From the NCBI GenBank assembly GCA_021781415.1, contig JAJXWW010000070.1:26351-90350 (forward strand): DNA of 64,000 bases. The letters are read 5' to 3'. Within the stretch, counting starts at the first letter, position 1. Each line of letters opens with the position of its first letter. This DNA comes from Planctomycetota bacterium. Its GTDB lineage: Bacteria; Planctomycetota; Planctomycetia; Gemmatales; Gemmataceae. Both the position numbers and the translations under genes were made by a program. The notes under the pieces are model-generated. The model did not search any database and was not told the origin of the DNA. It saw only the letters and a list, made by a program, of their open reading frames with translations. Below are positions 1 to 7,276 of the stretch, one piece after another.

Positions 1-756
1 GCCGCCAAAGAACTGCCATTCCGCATCGAGATGACGTTGAGCGGTGTCGAGAATGCCTCGCCCATTGAGGTACTCTCGGCGCTTCCCAACCCGGTGATCG
101 GCTATCGAGTCTCCATCGGCGACGCTCCCGCCGACATGCTGTTCGTCTGGACGCGACCGCTGGCTTTAACTCTCGTCAACGCCGCCATGGGCGAGACGCC
201 GACGGAGCTTCCCGAAGACCGCGAGCTAACGGAAGTCGAGTTGTCGCTGTGCGAGTATCTCATGCAGAGCCTCTGCGCCGCCGTCTTGCATGAGACGTGG
301 ACCGCCGGAGAACCGCTGGCGTTGACCGTGCGCGAGCGCGAACCGTCGCCGCGCTGGACGCGCCTGTTCGTGAAAGCGGAGCAGGTATTGCAATGCACGT
401 TTGTCTTGCGCGGGCCGTTCGGCGAACAAGAATGGTATTGGCTCGCTCCGTACCAGACCCTTTTCGAGCGCCTGACGCGGGCCGAGATCGTGGAGCCGTC
501 GCTGAGGCCGCAAGAAGCCGCGCGCAAGCTGGAAGGGGTGGTGCGCGAACTGCCCGTCGAAGTGAGCGTAGACCTCGGCACGATTGAACTCTCCCTCGCT
601 CAGCTGGCGGCATTGACGGCGGGCGATTTACTGATTCTCAAGCAGCGCGTCGGCGATCCGCTGACGGTTCGGGTCGATAGCCGACTGAAGTTTCGCGGTT
701 GGCCGGGCCGAGTGGGCGCTCGGCAATCGCTGCAAATCGAGTCCCTTCGGGAGTGA
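1..756 (+). CDS. fliM: Flagellar motor switch protein FliM (5' partial)
   Basis: C-terminal part of FliM. The frame is already open at base 1, so the start lies upstream of the window; 251 residues are visible where full FliM is usually 320-340. FliM is a C-ring subunit of the flagellar basal body that links FliG to FliN and binds CheY-P through its N-terminal tail (outside the window). From about residue 180 the SpoA/FliMN-type domain is readable (LPVEVSVDLGTIELSL, then a hydrophobic GDLLILKQ strand and VRVDSRLKFRG). The next gene, 7 bp downstream, is fliN, which confirms the call and indicates a flagellar operon entering from the left. The fliN ribosome site (GGGAG) lies inside the last codons, so the two are likely co-translated. 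Confidence 0.9.
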   Translation, partial: AAKELPFRIEMTLSGVENASPIEVLSALPNPVIGYRVSIGDAPADMLFVWTRPLALTLVNAAMGETPTELPEDRELTEVELSLCEYLMQSLCAAVLHETWTAGEPLALTVREREPSPRWTRLFVKAEQVLQCTFVLRGPFGEQEWYWLAPYQTLFERLTRAEIVEPSLRPQEAARKLEGVVRELPVEVSVDLGTIELSLAQLAALTAGDLLILKQRVGDPLTVRVDSRLKFRGWPGRVGARQSLQIESLRE

Positions 757-763
757 GCAAAGC

Positions 764-1168
764 ATGGCCGTCGAAAGCGAATCTCTCGCCCCAGAAAGCG
801 TCGTCCATCCTTCCGCCGCGCTCAAGGGGGGTGAACACGCGGTTCGTTCGCCCCGTCCCGACGTGGTGGCGCGCGTGGCCGACTTTGCCGAGCTAAGCGC
901 GCCGGCGACTCCGGGCACTCCCGCGCCGTTGAATCGACTGCTCGATGTCACCGTCGTTGTCACCGCCGAACTGGGCCGCGTGACCATGCCCATCAGCGAG
1001 GTGCTGAATCTGAATGTTCATTCCGTTTTGGAACTGAATCGCTCCGTCACCGAGCCGGTCGATCTCTTGGTTCAAGGCGTGCTGTTGGCGCGCGGCGAAG
1101 TGGTCGTGGTCAACGATAGTTTCGCCGTTCGCATTAAAGAAATAGCGGAGCCGAAGAAGAGAGGATAA
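764..1168 (+). CDS. fliN: Flagellar motor switch protein FliN
   Basis: FliN, 134 residues, the small C-ring subunit that works with FliM in switching and flagellar export. The first 55 residues are a Pro/Ala-rich, poorly conserved leader. The SpoA domain follows: LLDVTVVVTAELGRVTMPI, the strand VLELNRSVTEPVDLLVQG, and the closing VVVNDSFAVRIKEI. The typical FliN features are the 'PVDL.V.G.L.A.GEVVVV' core and the C-terminal 'F.VRI.EI'. It starts 7 bp after the fliM stop and ends just before a strong hairpin at 1185-1216, so it is probably the last gene of the flagellar transcript. Length fits FliN proteins with an N-terminal extension. Confidence 0.93.
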   Translation: MAVESESLAPESVVHPSAALKGGEHAVRSPRPDVVARVADFAELSAPATPGTPAPLNRLLDVTVVVTAELGRVTMPISEVLNLNVHSVLELNRSVTEPVDLLVQGVLLARGEVVVVNDSFAVRIKEIAEPKKRG

Positions 1169-1184
1169 GCGGAGGTAAAAATCG

Positions 1185-1216
1185 ACGAAGGGAGAGTCGA
1201 AAGACTCTCCCTTCGT
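1185..1216. terminator. Bidirectional terminator-like hairpin between convergent genes
   Basis: Perfect 14-bp inverted repeat with a GAAA loop (ACGAAGGGAGAGTC / GACTCTCCCTTCGT). It lies 17 bp after the fliN stop and 33 bp from the end of the convergent TIGR03000 gene. There is no clear T-tract, so it may act as a stem that stabilises transcript ends as much as a classic intrinsic terminator. Confidence 0.7.
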
Positions 1217-1248
1217 TGCGGAGGATATCCGCGGCGAGTCGTGGACAA

Positions 1249-1872
1249 TTAGCGGCTGGCGACACGGGTGGCTTCGTCGCCGAAGCTGATGCGTGTCTCA
1301 TCGCCGGCCTTCACGGCCACTTCCTTGCTGATCTTGACGAGCTTGCCGTCGCGCATGTATTCGGCTTCGATCGTGTAGTTGTACACGCGGTCGAGGCTGA
1401 GGGCGGGCGTGACGAAGACGCGCTGGGTCGAGGTCGAACTGGTGATCTGGCCGTCCACGGTCAGACGCGCTTCGGCCGGGACGCGGACGATCAACGTCGC
1501 CGGAGCGACATTGTCGAGGCCGACCTTGCCTTTGGCCGGAGGAGCGACGACCGGAGCCGGAACCACGGTCCCAGTGCAGCTCACGGTGGTGACGGTTCCG
1601 GTGCAGCCACAGCAGTTCTTGTGGCCACGATGTTTGCGATGTCCGCCGAAGCAGCTGCTACCGTGGCAGCTCACACCCGTGCAAGAATAATTGCCGCCGC
1701 AGCATCCGTGGGTACGATGCTTGCGATGGCTGCCGCTGCAGCTCGTGCCGTAGCACCCGCCGGAGCAGCTAACGTGATGACTGCTGCTACCGCCGCAGCA
1801 TCCGCGGTTGAACAGACCGGCCGGCACTTCGCCGCCCGTCGACAGAGCCGCCAACAAAACAACACTGTACAT
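1249..1872 (-). CDS. Planctomycete Cys/Gly/His-rich protein with C-terminal TIGR03000 domain
   Basis: 207 residues. It opens with a short hydrophobic stretch (MYSVVLLAALSTGG) seen in many planctomycete paralogues, followed to about residue 95 by a low-complexity region made of CCGG, SCSG, HRKHRTHGCCGG and GHRKHRGHKNCCGC segments. After a Pro/Ala linker the last 85 residues match the TIGR03000 domain: PATLIVRVPAEARLTVDG, then VFVTPALSLDRVYNYTIEAE and a basic 'DGKLVKISKEVAVKAGDET' strand. The domain is recognised by family, but its function is unknown; surface or metal-binding roles are guesses from the Cys/His content. Convergent with fliN across the hairpin at 1185-1216. Confidence 0.82.
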   Translation of the reverse strand: MYSVVLLAALSTGGEVPAGLFNRGCCGGSSSHHVSCSGGCYGTSCSGSHRKHRTHGCCGGNYSCTGVSCHGSSCFGGHRKHRGHKNCCGCTGTVTTVSCTGTVVPAPVVAPPAKGKVGLDNVAPATLIVRVPAEARLTVDGQITSSTSTQRVFVTPALSLDRVYNYTIEAEYMRDGKLVKISKEVAVKAGDETRISFGDEATRVASR

Positions 1873-2348
1873 CGTTCAATGTCTCCCAGTACTGAAAGGG
1901 GAACCTAGGTAAACGAAAAGCCCTCCAAGGGCTTGAAACCCGCGAGCCAAATCATCCAAAACGCATCTCCTCGTTCCCTCGGAAGCGCTCTCTCCCAACT
2001 CTGGTAATTAGGAGAAGATGCGTAAGACTGTTAATATAGTAATTCTGGCAGGGTTAGGCGTCAATCTCCAGAAATGCCGAGTGGAGAAGAGCGAGCGATT
2101 CCGCGTTCGATTGCGCGGGCTGTAGCGCATTTGTAGCGTGCGACGGCTTTGCATGTGTGGAGAGCGAGGCGATTGCCCTTCTTGCGCCTTTTGCCTTGTC
2201 TTCCCAAATACCGAAGTCGAAAGAATAGGGTTCAGCTTCGCGCGGCGGGATGCTACCATAACAGAGACCGAGCGCTTCCCTCGGAGATCGCGGACAATGG
2301 CTCCGCGAGGCGCTTACCGCGTTCGGTACTTGGCAGCGGGGCGTCGGC
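1873..2348. other. Intergenic region, 476 bp, no gene supported
   Basis: Divergent spacer upstream of the TIGR03000 gene (minus) and the small gene at 2349 (plus). It holds a short hairpin near 1918-1934 (AAGCCCT/AGGGCTT). A 35-codon frame at 2018-2125 has an AGGAGAAG ribosome-site-like sequence but no recognisable product. Promoters are expected here but none is clear. Confidence 0.5.
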
Positions 2349-2723
2349 ATGGAAAGTCTACGCGAATTGCTGGAAGCCGTTCGAGATCGCGCGGCCGTTC
2401 GCAAACGGTTTCGCGGCTTGCTGCACATCTTGGTGGGAAGGCGAATTGCGCGCTCCGATGGCACGCTCGTATCGTCCGGCATGAGCTGGCGCGATTTGGC
2501 GGCGTTGCTCAAAAAGATGCGTTGGGACCGCGACGCGGTGAGTCAATGGGGTATCGATCCCGCCGAACTTCCACCGCGCGACCGCGAGCGCTTTTGGTAT
2601 GCGGCCATCGCTCGCGCCGCCCTCGACTCGCCGCAAGCCGTCGCCGAGGCCGAGCAGCTGATACCGATTCTCGAACCACTCGGCTACTCCGTCGGCCCCG
2701 CCCCGCGATCGACCGAATCCTGA
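2349..2723 (+). CDS. Hypothetical protein
   Basis: 124 residues, not recognised. Mostly helical and charged: an N-terminal helix (MESLRELLEAVRDRAAVRKR), then 'SWRDLAALLKKMRWDRDAV' and 'RERFWYAAIARAALDS', ending in a Pro/Ser tail. No signal peptide or membrane segment. It is 12 bp upstream of the 671-residue gene on the same strand, so the two are probably co-transcribed and may act together. The Shine-Dalgarno sequence is weak and the exact start is uncertain. Confidence 0.6.
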   Translation: MESLRELLEAVRDRAAVRKRFRGLLHILVGRRIARSDGTLVSSGMSWRDLAALLKKMRWDRDAVSQWGIDPAELPPRDRERFWYAAIARAALDSPQAVAEAEQLIPILEPLGYSVGPAPRSTES

Positions 2724-2735
2724 GTCTGGGAGCAA

Positions 2736-4751
2736 ATGGTCATGATGCGATTTCGACTGCCGCGGTCGAGCGCCCCCTCTCCATTCATCTCGTATGGTGT
2801 ACAAGCGGTGGTGGCCGAGACGTTTCGACCGGCGCACTTCTTCTTAGGCTCGCAGCTCGATCTCGAATGGGAACACGTCGAAGCCGAAGAACTGGTTTGG
2901 GAAATCTTTCGCGGCCAACTGCTCGATCCGGCCCACACGCGCCAACGCCGCACGTTCGAGTCGTGGAAAGTATACGCGCAAACTCCGGAGGGAGAACGAT
3001 CCGGCGAACCGCTGTTGGCGCTGTATCTCGATAGCGGGGCCAACGAACTGCACGTCGTTCGATCCCTCGATAGCTATGCCTGGGAAGGCTACGACTCCGG
3101 CGGCAATGTCTATCGGAGCCGGGAAACCCGCAAGTGGCTGCGCGAGCGCGTCGGCACGATCGCCCTCGACGCCTTCGGATCGACGGCGGAGTTAATCGAC
3201 GAGCTGGCGTGTCAGCTATTTCTGGCGGTGGTCGGCACGAGCCGGCTGCCGTTGTCCTCCCTCGAAACGCCGTTGCCCGCTTTCTCGTTCGGTCATCTGT
3301 TCTACTGCTATCGTCCGGATGCTCCGCCGGAGGCCCGGCCCGCGCGCGACTGGCGCGCCTTCGTGGCCGACATGCTCATTCCCGGACTCCATCCGCGCGA
3401 AGAGGCTCATTGGTTCGAGACGTTCCTTCACGCCGTGCCGGTGGAAGAGATGCGCGAGGCGTCCGCGATCTTCGTTCGCCGATGGACCGAGTGCGCCCGA
3501 ACGCGCGCCGAATTGCCCGCGCTGCTGCGTTTGCTGTTCAACGAAGTCTCGCTCTCGCCGTATACCGATCTCGTCGACAAGACGTTGGCGTTTCTCCGCG
3601 CCGCCGTGGAAGAATCTCTATTAACCATCGAAAATATCGTCGATTTCTTGAGCTTCCTACTGCGGCACATCGGCAGACATCTGACCGCCTACGATCTCGT
3701 GATCTTCCACCATCGCGGCGCGAACTATCCCGATGTCCTTCTGCTCGATGCCGTCCTCGTTGAATACCGAAAGCTCTTACGGCGGCGGCCCGGCGTTTAC
3801 CTCGACGGCGAGGGGGACGATGCAGGGGTACGGCGGACGAAGCGGATTCGTCGCCGCGCGCTGCGCCAGGGCTGGCTGCTGCGCCGGCGCTACGAAGGAC
3901 ATGCCGTTCCGGACTTGCCGACTTCGCCTGGGGAAAATCGCCGCGTCTTGCCGTCGAGCCATCCGCGCGTGTCGGCGGAACAGATCGAACAGCCGGCGCG
4001 ACGCTCCCGTTTCTTGTACGAAGGCGATCGCTTGGTCCTGCTCGACGACTCGGAACGCGAGGCGCTGCGACAAAGTTTCGTCGATTTGGATTGCGACGAG
4101 GAATGGCGCGAAATGGGGCTGGGCCTATTCCTCGACCGCCCGTTCGGCGTCGGTAAGCGCGTCGGCGAGCCGGATGCGACGCTGTTGCTCTCCGCCGAGG
4201 CGTTCAGTCCTTCGACGGCGAGGCAACGCCTTCATGCGCTCGCAACCGAAATCGACGTGTCCGCTCAGGACGAATTCTTTGTGCGCCTTCTCGCTCGACC
4301 TCCCCTTTCCGGAGTACCTCTCGAATCCATCGGCGAAGGGCTGCGACCGGGGATCGTGTCGCTGCTCGATGCTCGACTCGCCGCCGCCGATTTCGTCTTT
4401 CTGCGCAGCACTCCCAGCAGTATCCGAGCGCTGTTCGAGCAATTCGATTTCACGCCTCTCGCCGCGCTCTACCGTCTCGAAGACGTGCTGAACAGCGAGA
4501 GCCTTCTTCTCGCCCGCTCGCCGACGAGCGACGGTCTACGCGTCCACGATCGACTCCTTCGCGTTCGGATGGAGCTTGAGGTCGCGGTGGAAAACGGTTT
4601 CTCCTGCCGGGGAGGGCGGGAGTTTCCCGTCCTCGGTCTGCGCGTTCTATCCGTGGCGGAGACGGCGGCGGATGGGGAGACATTAGCGATACACAATCTG
4701 CGCGATAAGCCCGTATCGCTGGCCCCGCGATGGACGCGCGAGTTTCGCTAG
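2736..4751 (+). CDS. Hypothetical protein, 671 residues
   Basis: Not recognised. The frame is long, uninterrupted, and has a GGGAG ribosome site 3 bp before ATG 2736 (ATGs at 2742 and 2745 are alternatives). No signal peptide, no convincing membrane helix. Composition is Arg/Leu/Glu-rich. A mid-region of amphipathic Leu-rich helices (ALLRLLFNEVSLSPYTDLV, ENIVDFLSFLLRHIGRHL) suggests a helical domain. A very basic stretch near residues 350-390 (RRKRIRRRALRQGWLLRRR type) and an acidic C-terminal half follow. Probably cytosolic. It follows the 124-residue gene by 12 bp, which suggests a conserved pair of unknown role. Confidence 0.65.
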   Translation: MVMMRFRLPRSSAPSPFISYGVQAVVAETFRPAHFFLGSQLDLEWEHVEAEELVWEIFRGQLLDPAHTRQRRTFESWKVYAQTPEGERSGEPLLALYLDSGANELHVVRSLDSYAWEGYDSGGNVYRSRETRKWLRERVGTIALDAFGSTAELIDELACQLFLAVVGTSRLPLSSLETPLPAFSFGHLFYCYRPDAPPEARPARDWRAFVADMLIPGLHPREEAHWFETFLHAVPVEEMREASAIFVRRWTECARTRAELPALLRLLFNEVSLSPYTDLVDKTLAFLRAAVEESLLTIENIVDFLSFLLRHIGRHLTAYDLVIFHHRGANYPDVLLLDAVLVEYRKLLRRRPGVYLDGEGDDAGVRRTKRIRRRALRQGWLLRRRYEGHAVPDLPTSPGENRRVLPSSHPRVSAEQIEQPARRSRFLYEGDRLVLLDDSEREALRQSFVDLDCDEEWREMGLGLFLDRPFGVGKRVGEPDATLLLSAEAFSPSTARQRLHALATEIDVSAQDEFFVRLLARPPLSGVPLESIGEGLRPGIVSLLDARLAAADFVFLRSTPSSIRALFEQFDFTPLAALYRLEDVLNSESLLLARSPTSDGLRVHDRLLRVRMELEVAVENGFSCRGGREFPVLGLRVLSVAETAADGETLAIHNLRDKPVSLAPRWTREFR

Positions 4752-4805
4752 TTAAAATAATGATGGGCGCAATTTGAGATAAAAACGATTTTTGAGATTT
4801 TCAAT

Positions 4806-5822
4806 ATGACAAAAGTAGCCATTCTCGGAGGTTCCGGATACACGGCCCTGGAACTGATTAAGATTCTCTTGCGCCATCCCGGTGTCGAAATCGTTGCCGT
4901 TACCTCGCGTCAGAGGGATACGCCACGTCTCGCCGAGCTGCATCCGAGTTTGACCGGACGGATCGACCTTCGTTGCGAACCATTCGATCCCGATCGTTTG
5001 GCGGCGCGCGGCGTGCAATTCGCGTTCAGCTGTCTGCCGCACGGTGCCAGCATGAGTGCCGTGCCAGCGCTGCTTCAGCGCGGCATGCGCGCGATCGATC
5101 TCAGCGCCGATTACCGTTTGCGCGATCCCAACGTCTATGCGCAGTGGTACGGCGAGAGCCATGAAGATTTGGCACATTTGGCCCAGGCGGTGTACGGACT
5201 GCCGGAGTTGTATGGCGACGACATCGCCACGGCTCAACTCGTCGCCAATCCCGGCTGCTATCCGCAGACCGGCATCCTCGGCCTGGCTCCGCTGATTGCC
5301 GAGCGAGCCATCGAACTGCGGCACATCGTCATCGACAGCAAGAGCGGCGTCTCCGGCGCGGGACGGACACCGAAGCTGACCACGCACTTTCCCGAATGCA
5401 ACGAGAGCGTCAGCGCCTATCAAGTCGGCAAACATCGCCATACGCCGGAGATCGAACAAGCCTTGTCGGAGGTGGCGGGTGAAGCCGTCGAGGTGCTGTT
5501 CACGCCGCACCTCATCCCGATGAATCGCGGCATCTTTTCGACGATCTACGCCGTGCCGCGCCGACCGTTGACCGAGCGAGAACTGCTGGAGATGTACCGC
5601 GCCTACTATGCCCGCGCGCCGTTCGTCCGCGTGGTCGAACATCTACCGGCCACCAAAGACTGCTCCGGCACGAATTTCTTTGATGTTACCGTGCGCGTGG
5701 TGCGCGAGACGATTGTGGTGCTGGCGTGCGAGGACAACCTGATTCGCGGAGCGAGCGGCGTGGCGGTGCAGAACTTCAATCGCATGGTTGGCCACGACGA
5801 ACGGACGGCATTGTTGCCGTGA
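4806..5822 (+). CDS. argC: N-acetyl-gamma-glutamyl-phosphate reductase
   Basis: ArgC, 338 residues, third step of arginine biosynthesis: NADPH-dependent reduction of N-acetylglutamyl-5-phosphate to the semialdehyde. The N-terminal Rossmann motif is clear (VAILGGSGYTALELIKIL, residues 4-21). The catalytic cysteine is C151 in ANPGCYPQTG; the more usual sequence is NPGCYPT. The family signature SKSGVSGAGRTPK (178-190) and the conserved KHRHTPEIEQ segment (209-218) follow, with PHLIPMNRGI and the C-terminal CEDNLIRGASGVAVQNFN. Length is normal. No other arg gene adjoins it; a tRNA gene lies convergent just downstream. Confidence 0.96.
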   Translation: MTKVAILGGSGYTALELIKILLRHPGVEIVAVTSRQRDTPRLAELHPSLTGRIDLRCEPFDPDRLAARGVQFAFSCLPHGASMSAVPALLQRGMRAIDLSADYRLRDPNVYAQWYGESHEDLAHLAQAVYGLPELYGDDIATAQLVANPGCYPQTGILGLAPLIAERAIELRHIVIDSKSGVSGAGRTPKLTTHFPECNESVSAYQVGKHRHTPEIEQALSEVAGEAVEVLFTPHLIPMNRGIFSTIYAVPRRPLTERELLEMYRAYYARAPFVRVVEHLPATKDCSGTNFFDVTVRVVRETIVVLACEDNLIRGASGVAVQNFNRMVGHDERTALLP

Positions 5823-5837
5823 TGGGTTTCGTTGGAG

Positions 5838-5910
5838 TGGAGCCGACGGGGATCGAACCCGTAACCTCAGCATTGCGAACGCTGCGCTCTCCCAGTTGAG
5901 CTACGGCCCC
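5838..5910 (-). tRNA. tRNA-Ala (anticodon CGC)
   Basis: The reverse strand folds as a complete 73-nt cloverleaf. The acceptor GGGGCCG pairs with CGGCTCC and contains the G3-U70 wobble that is the alanine identity element. The D-arm is GCTC..GAGC. The anticodon stem CAGCG/TGCTG closes the loop TTCGCAA, giving anticodon CGC. The T-arm is ACGGG-TTCGATC-CCCGT. The discriminator is A and the CCA end is not encoded. It reads GCG codons. The 3' end sits 16 bp from the argC stop. Confidence 0.95.
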
Positions 5911-5980
5911 AAATAGATTGGGTGAAGAGAGATTATAGGAATTTCCTCGTCTCATCATCAAGGGCGAATTTCCAGTATTG

Positions 5981-6106
5981 GCGAACCGGCAGCGTAAGCT
6001 GCCGGGTAAGGCGAACCGGCAGCGTAAGCTGCCGGGTAAGGCGAACCGGCAGCGTAAGCTGCCGGGTGATGGCACTGCCACCCGGCAGCTTACGCTGCCG
6101 GTTCGC
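5981..6106. repeat. Palindromic tandem repeat: three 30-bp units plus one inverted copy
   Basis: Three direct copies of a 30-bp unit beginning GCGAACCGGCAGCGTAAGC start at 5981, 6011 and 6041; the third loses its last bases. An inverted copy at 6077-6106 reads CACCCGGCAGCTTACGC.... Each unit carries the palindrome CCGGCAGC-GTAA-GCTGCCGG. The inverted copy abuts the stop codon of the gene at 6107, so a strong stem-loop forms at that transcript's 3' end. Confidence 0.92.
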
Positions 6107-7228
6107 CTATTTCTCGGTGGCTGCCAGGCGTTGGTAGAGCGTGCCGTCGAACGTGGAGGAGAGGAGGCGTTTGCGGCACGCCTCCGCGCGATCCGCGTTG
6201 TTGTGCGGCGCTTGGGCGAATAGCTTCGACAGATAGTAGAGCGCCTTGGCGTGTTCCTCTCGGTCCCGATTGTACAGCATATCGACCTTGCAATACTCCC
6301 AGAACGCGCTTTCGCTCTCGTTCTTGGCGCGGCGGTAATCGCCGAGTACGTTGTGGGCGAGGGCGAGCAAATGTTCGTCCTTACCCGCGCGCACAATCTC
6401 CGTCAGTCGCTTGTCGATGCCGTCGAGATTGCCCTTTTGGGCGATGCGCGACTGCATCAGAAAGACGTTGACGAAAGCGCGCTGGGGATCGTCGCGAGGC
6501 AACGCGGATTCGACTTGAGACAGCTTGCGTTCGGCATCGGCGAACTTGTCGGCGCGCATCAGGAACCGGGCGGATTGCAGTTGGCTTTGGAGTTTGAGTT
6601 CCGGGGCGAGTCCGGCAACGCTGCCGAGCGCGGCGTAGGTTTGGCTTGCGGCTTCGTTGTCGCCCTTGTCCACTTGCAACGACGCCAACAGTTGCAAGGC
6701 CGGTACAATCTCCCAGCCGTCGCCGAAGCTGTTCTTGTATTCGACGAGCGCGGCAATGGTGGCGTCGCGCTGGCCGACATCGAGGCGCGCTTGCAACGCC
6801 TTGATCTGCACGATCCGATATTGAAGGTAGCGATGGATGGGGGCGAGTCCGCTCAGCTTGGTGCCCCCTTGTTCCATGCGATCGAGCGCTTCGAAGCCGC
6901 CGAGAGCCTGGCGCAGTAGGTCCGCCTTTTTATCGGGACGAGTCTCTTCCAACGCTCGGATAAGCTGATTGTCCGGAGCGCGAAACTGAATTTTACTGAC
7001 GACCTCGTTGCCGTACTCGACCTGGACGATGCTGGAGGTTGAGATGTCCTTGACGGCTCCGCCCTTGGTCTTCAACTGAATCCCATTGGGCGATTCGTTC
7101 TCGATGGTTCCCGTAACGCTCTGCTGCTTTTTCTGTCCTTGTTCTTGGAAATAGACGGTATCCTCCGCCCACAACAGACCGCCTCCCACAAAAGCGGCCA
7201 ATCCGAGAGTCAAAACAAATCGCTTCAT
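6107..7228 (-). CDS. Exported TPR-like repeat protein
   Basis: 373 residues with a clear signal peptide (MKRFVLTLGLAAFVGGGLLWAED). A short beta-rich segment follows (TGTIENESPNGIQLKTKGG, residues about 38-58, ending ISTSSIVQVEYGNEV), then helical repeats from about residue 90 to the end that resemble TPR units (ALGGFEALDRMEQGG, YLQYRIVQIKALQARL, LLALAHNVLGDYRRAKNESE). Likely periplasmic and scaffold-like. Third gene of a minus-strand run with the genes at 7277 (48-bp gap) and 10414. Not recognised as a named family; the 'SVTGTIENESPNGI' opening suggests a planctomycete-specific secreted TPR group. Confidence 0.75.
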   Translation of the reverse strand: MKRFVLTLGLAAFVGGGLLWAEDTVYFQEQGQKKQQSVTGTIENESPNGIQLKTKGGAVKDISTSSIVQVEYGNEVVSKIQFRAPDNQLIRALEETRPDKKADLLRQALGGFEALDRMEQGGTKLSGLAPIHRYLQYRIVQIKALQARLDVGQRDATIAALVEYKNSFGDGWEIVPALQLLASLQVDKGDNEAASQTYAALGSVAGLAPELKLQSQLQSARFLMRADKFADAERKLSQVESALPRDDPQRAFVNVFLMQSRIAQKGNLDGIDKRLTEIVRAGKDEHLLALAHNVLGDYRRAKNESESAFWEYCKVDMLYNRDREEHAKALYYLSKLFAQAPHNNADRAEACRKRLLSSTFDGTLYQRLAATEK

Positions 7229-7276
7229 GGAGATCGCTCCCTATTCGGTGAAGACTTGGCGCGAACGGCGCGGCGA

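Noticed and set aside
2018..2125. 35-codon frame with AGGAGAAG before ATG
   Set aside because: Too short and without any recognisable product or neighbour support; base composition is not clearly coding.
5981..6106. CRISPR array
   Set aside because: The repeats are contiguous without unique spacers, palindromic, and one copy is inverted.
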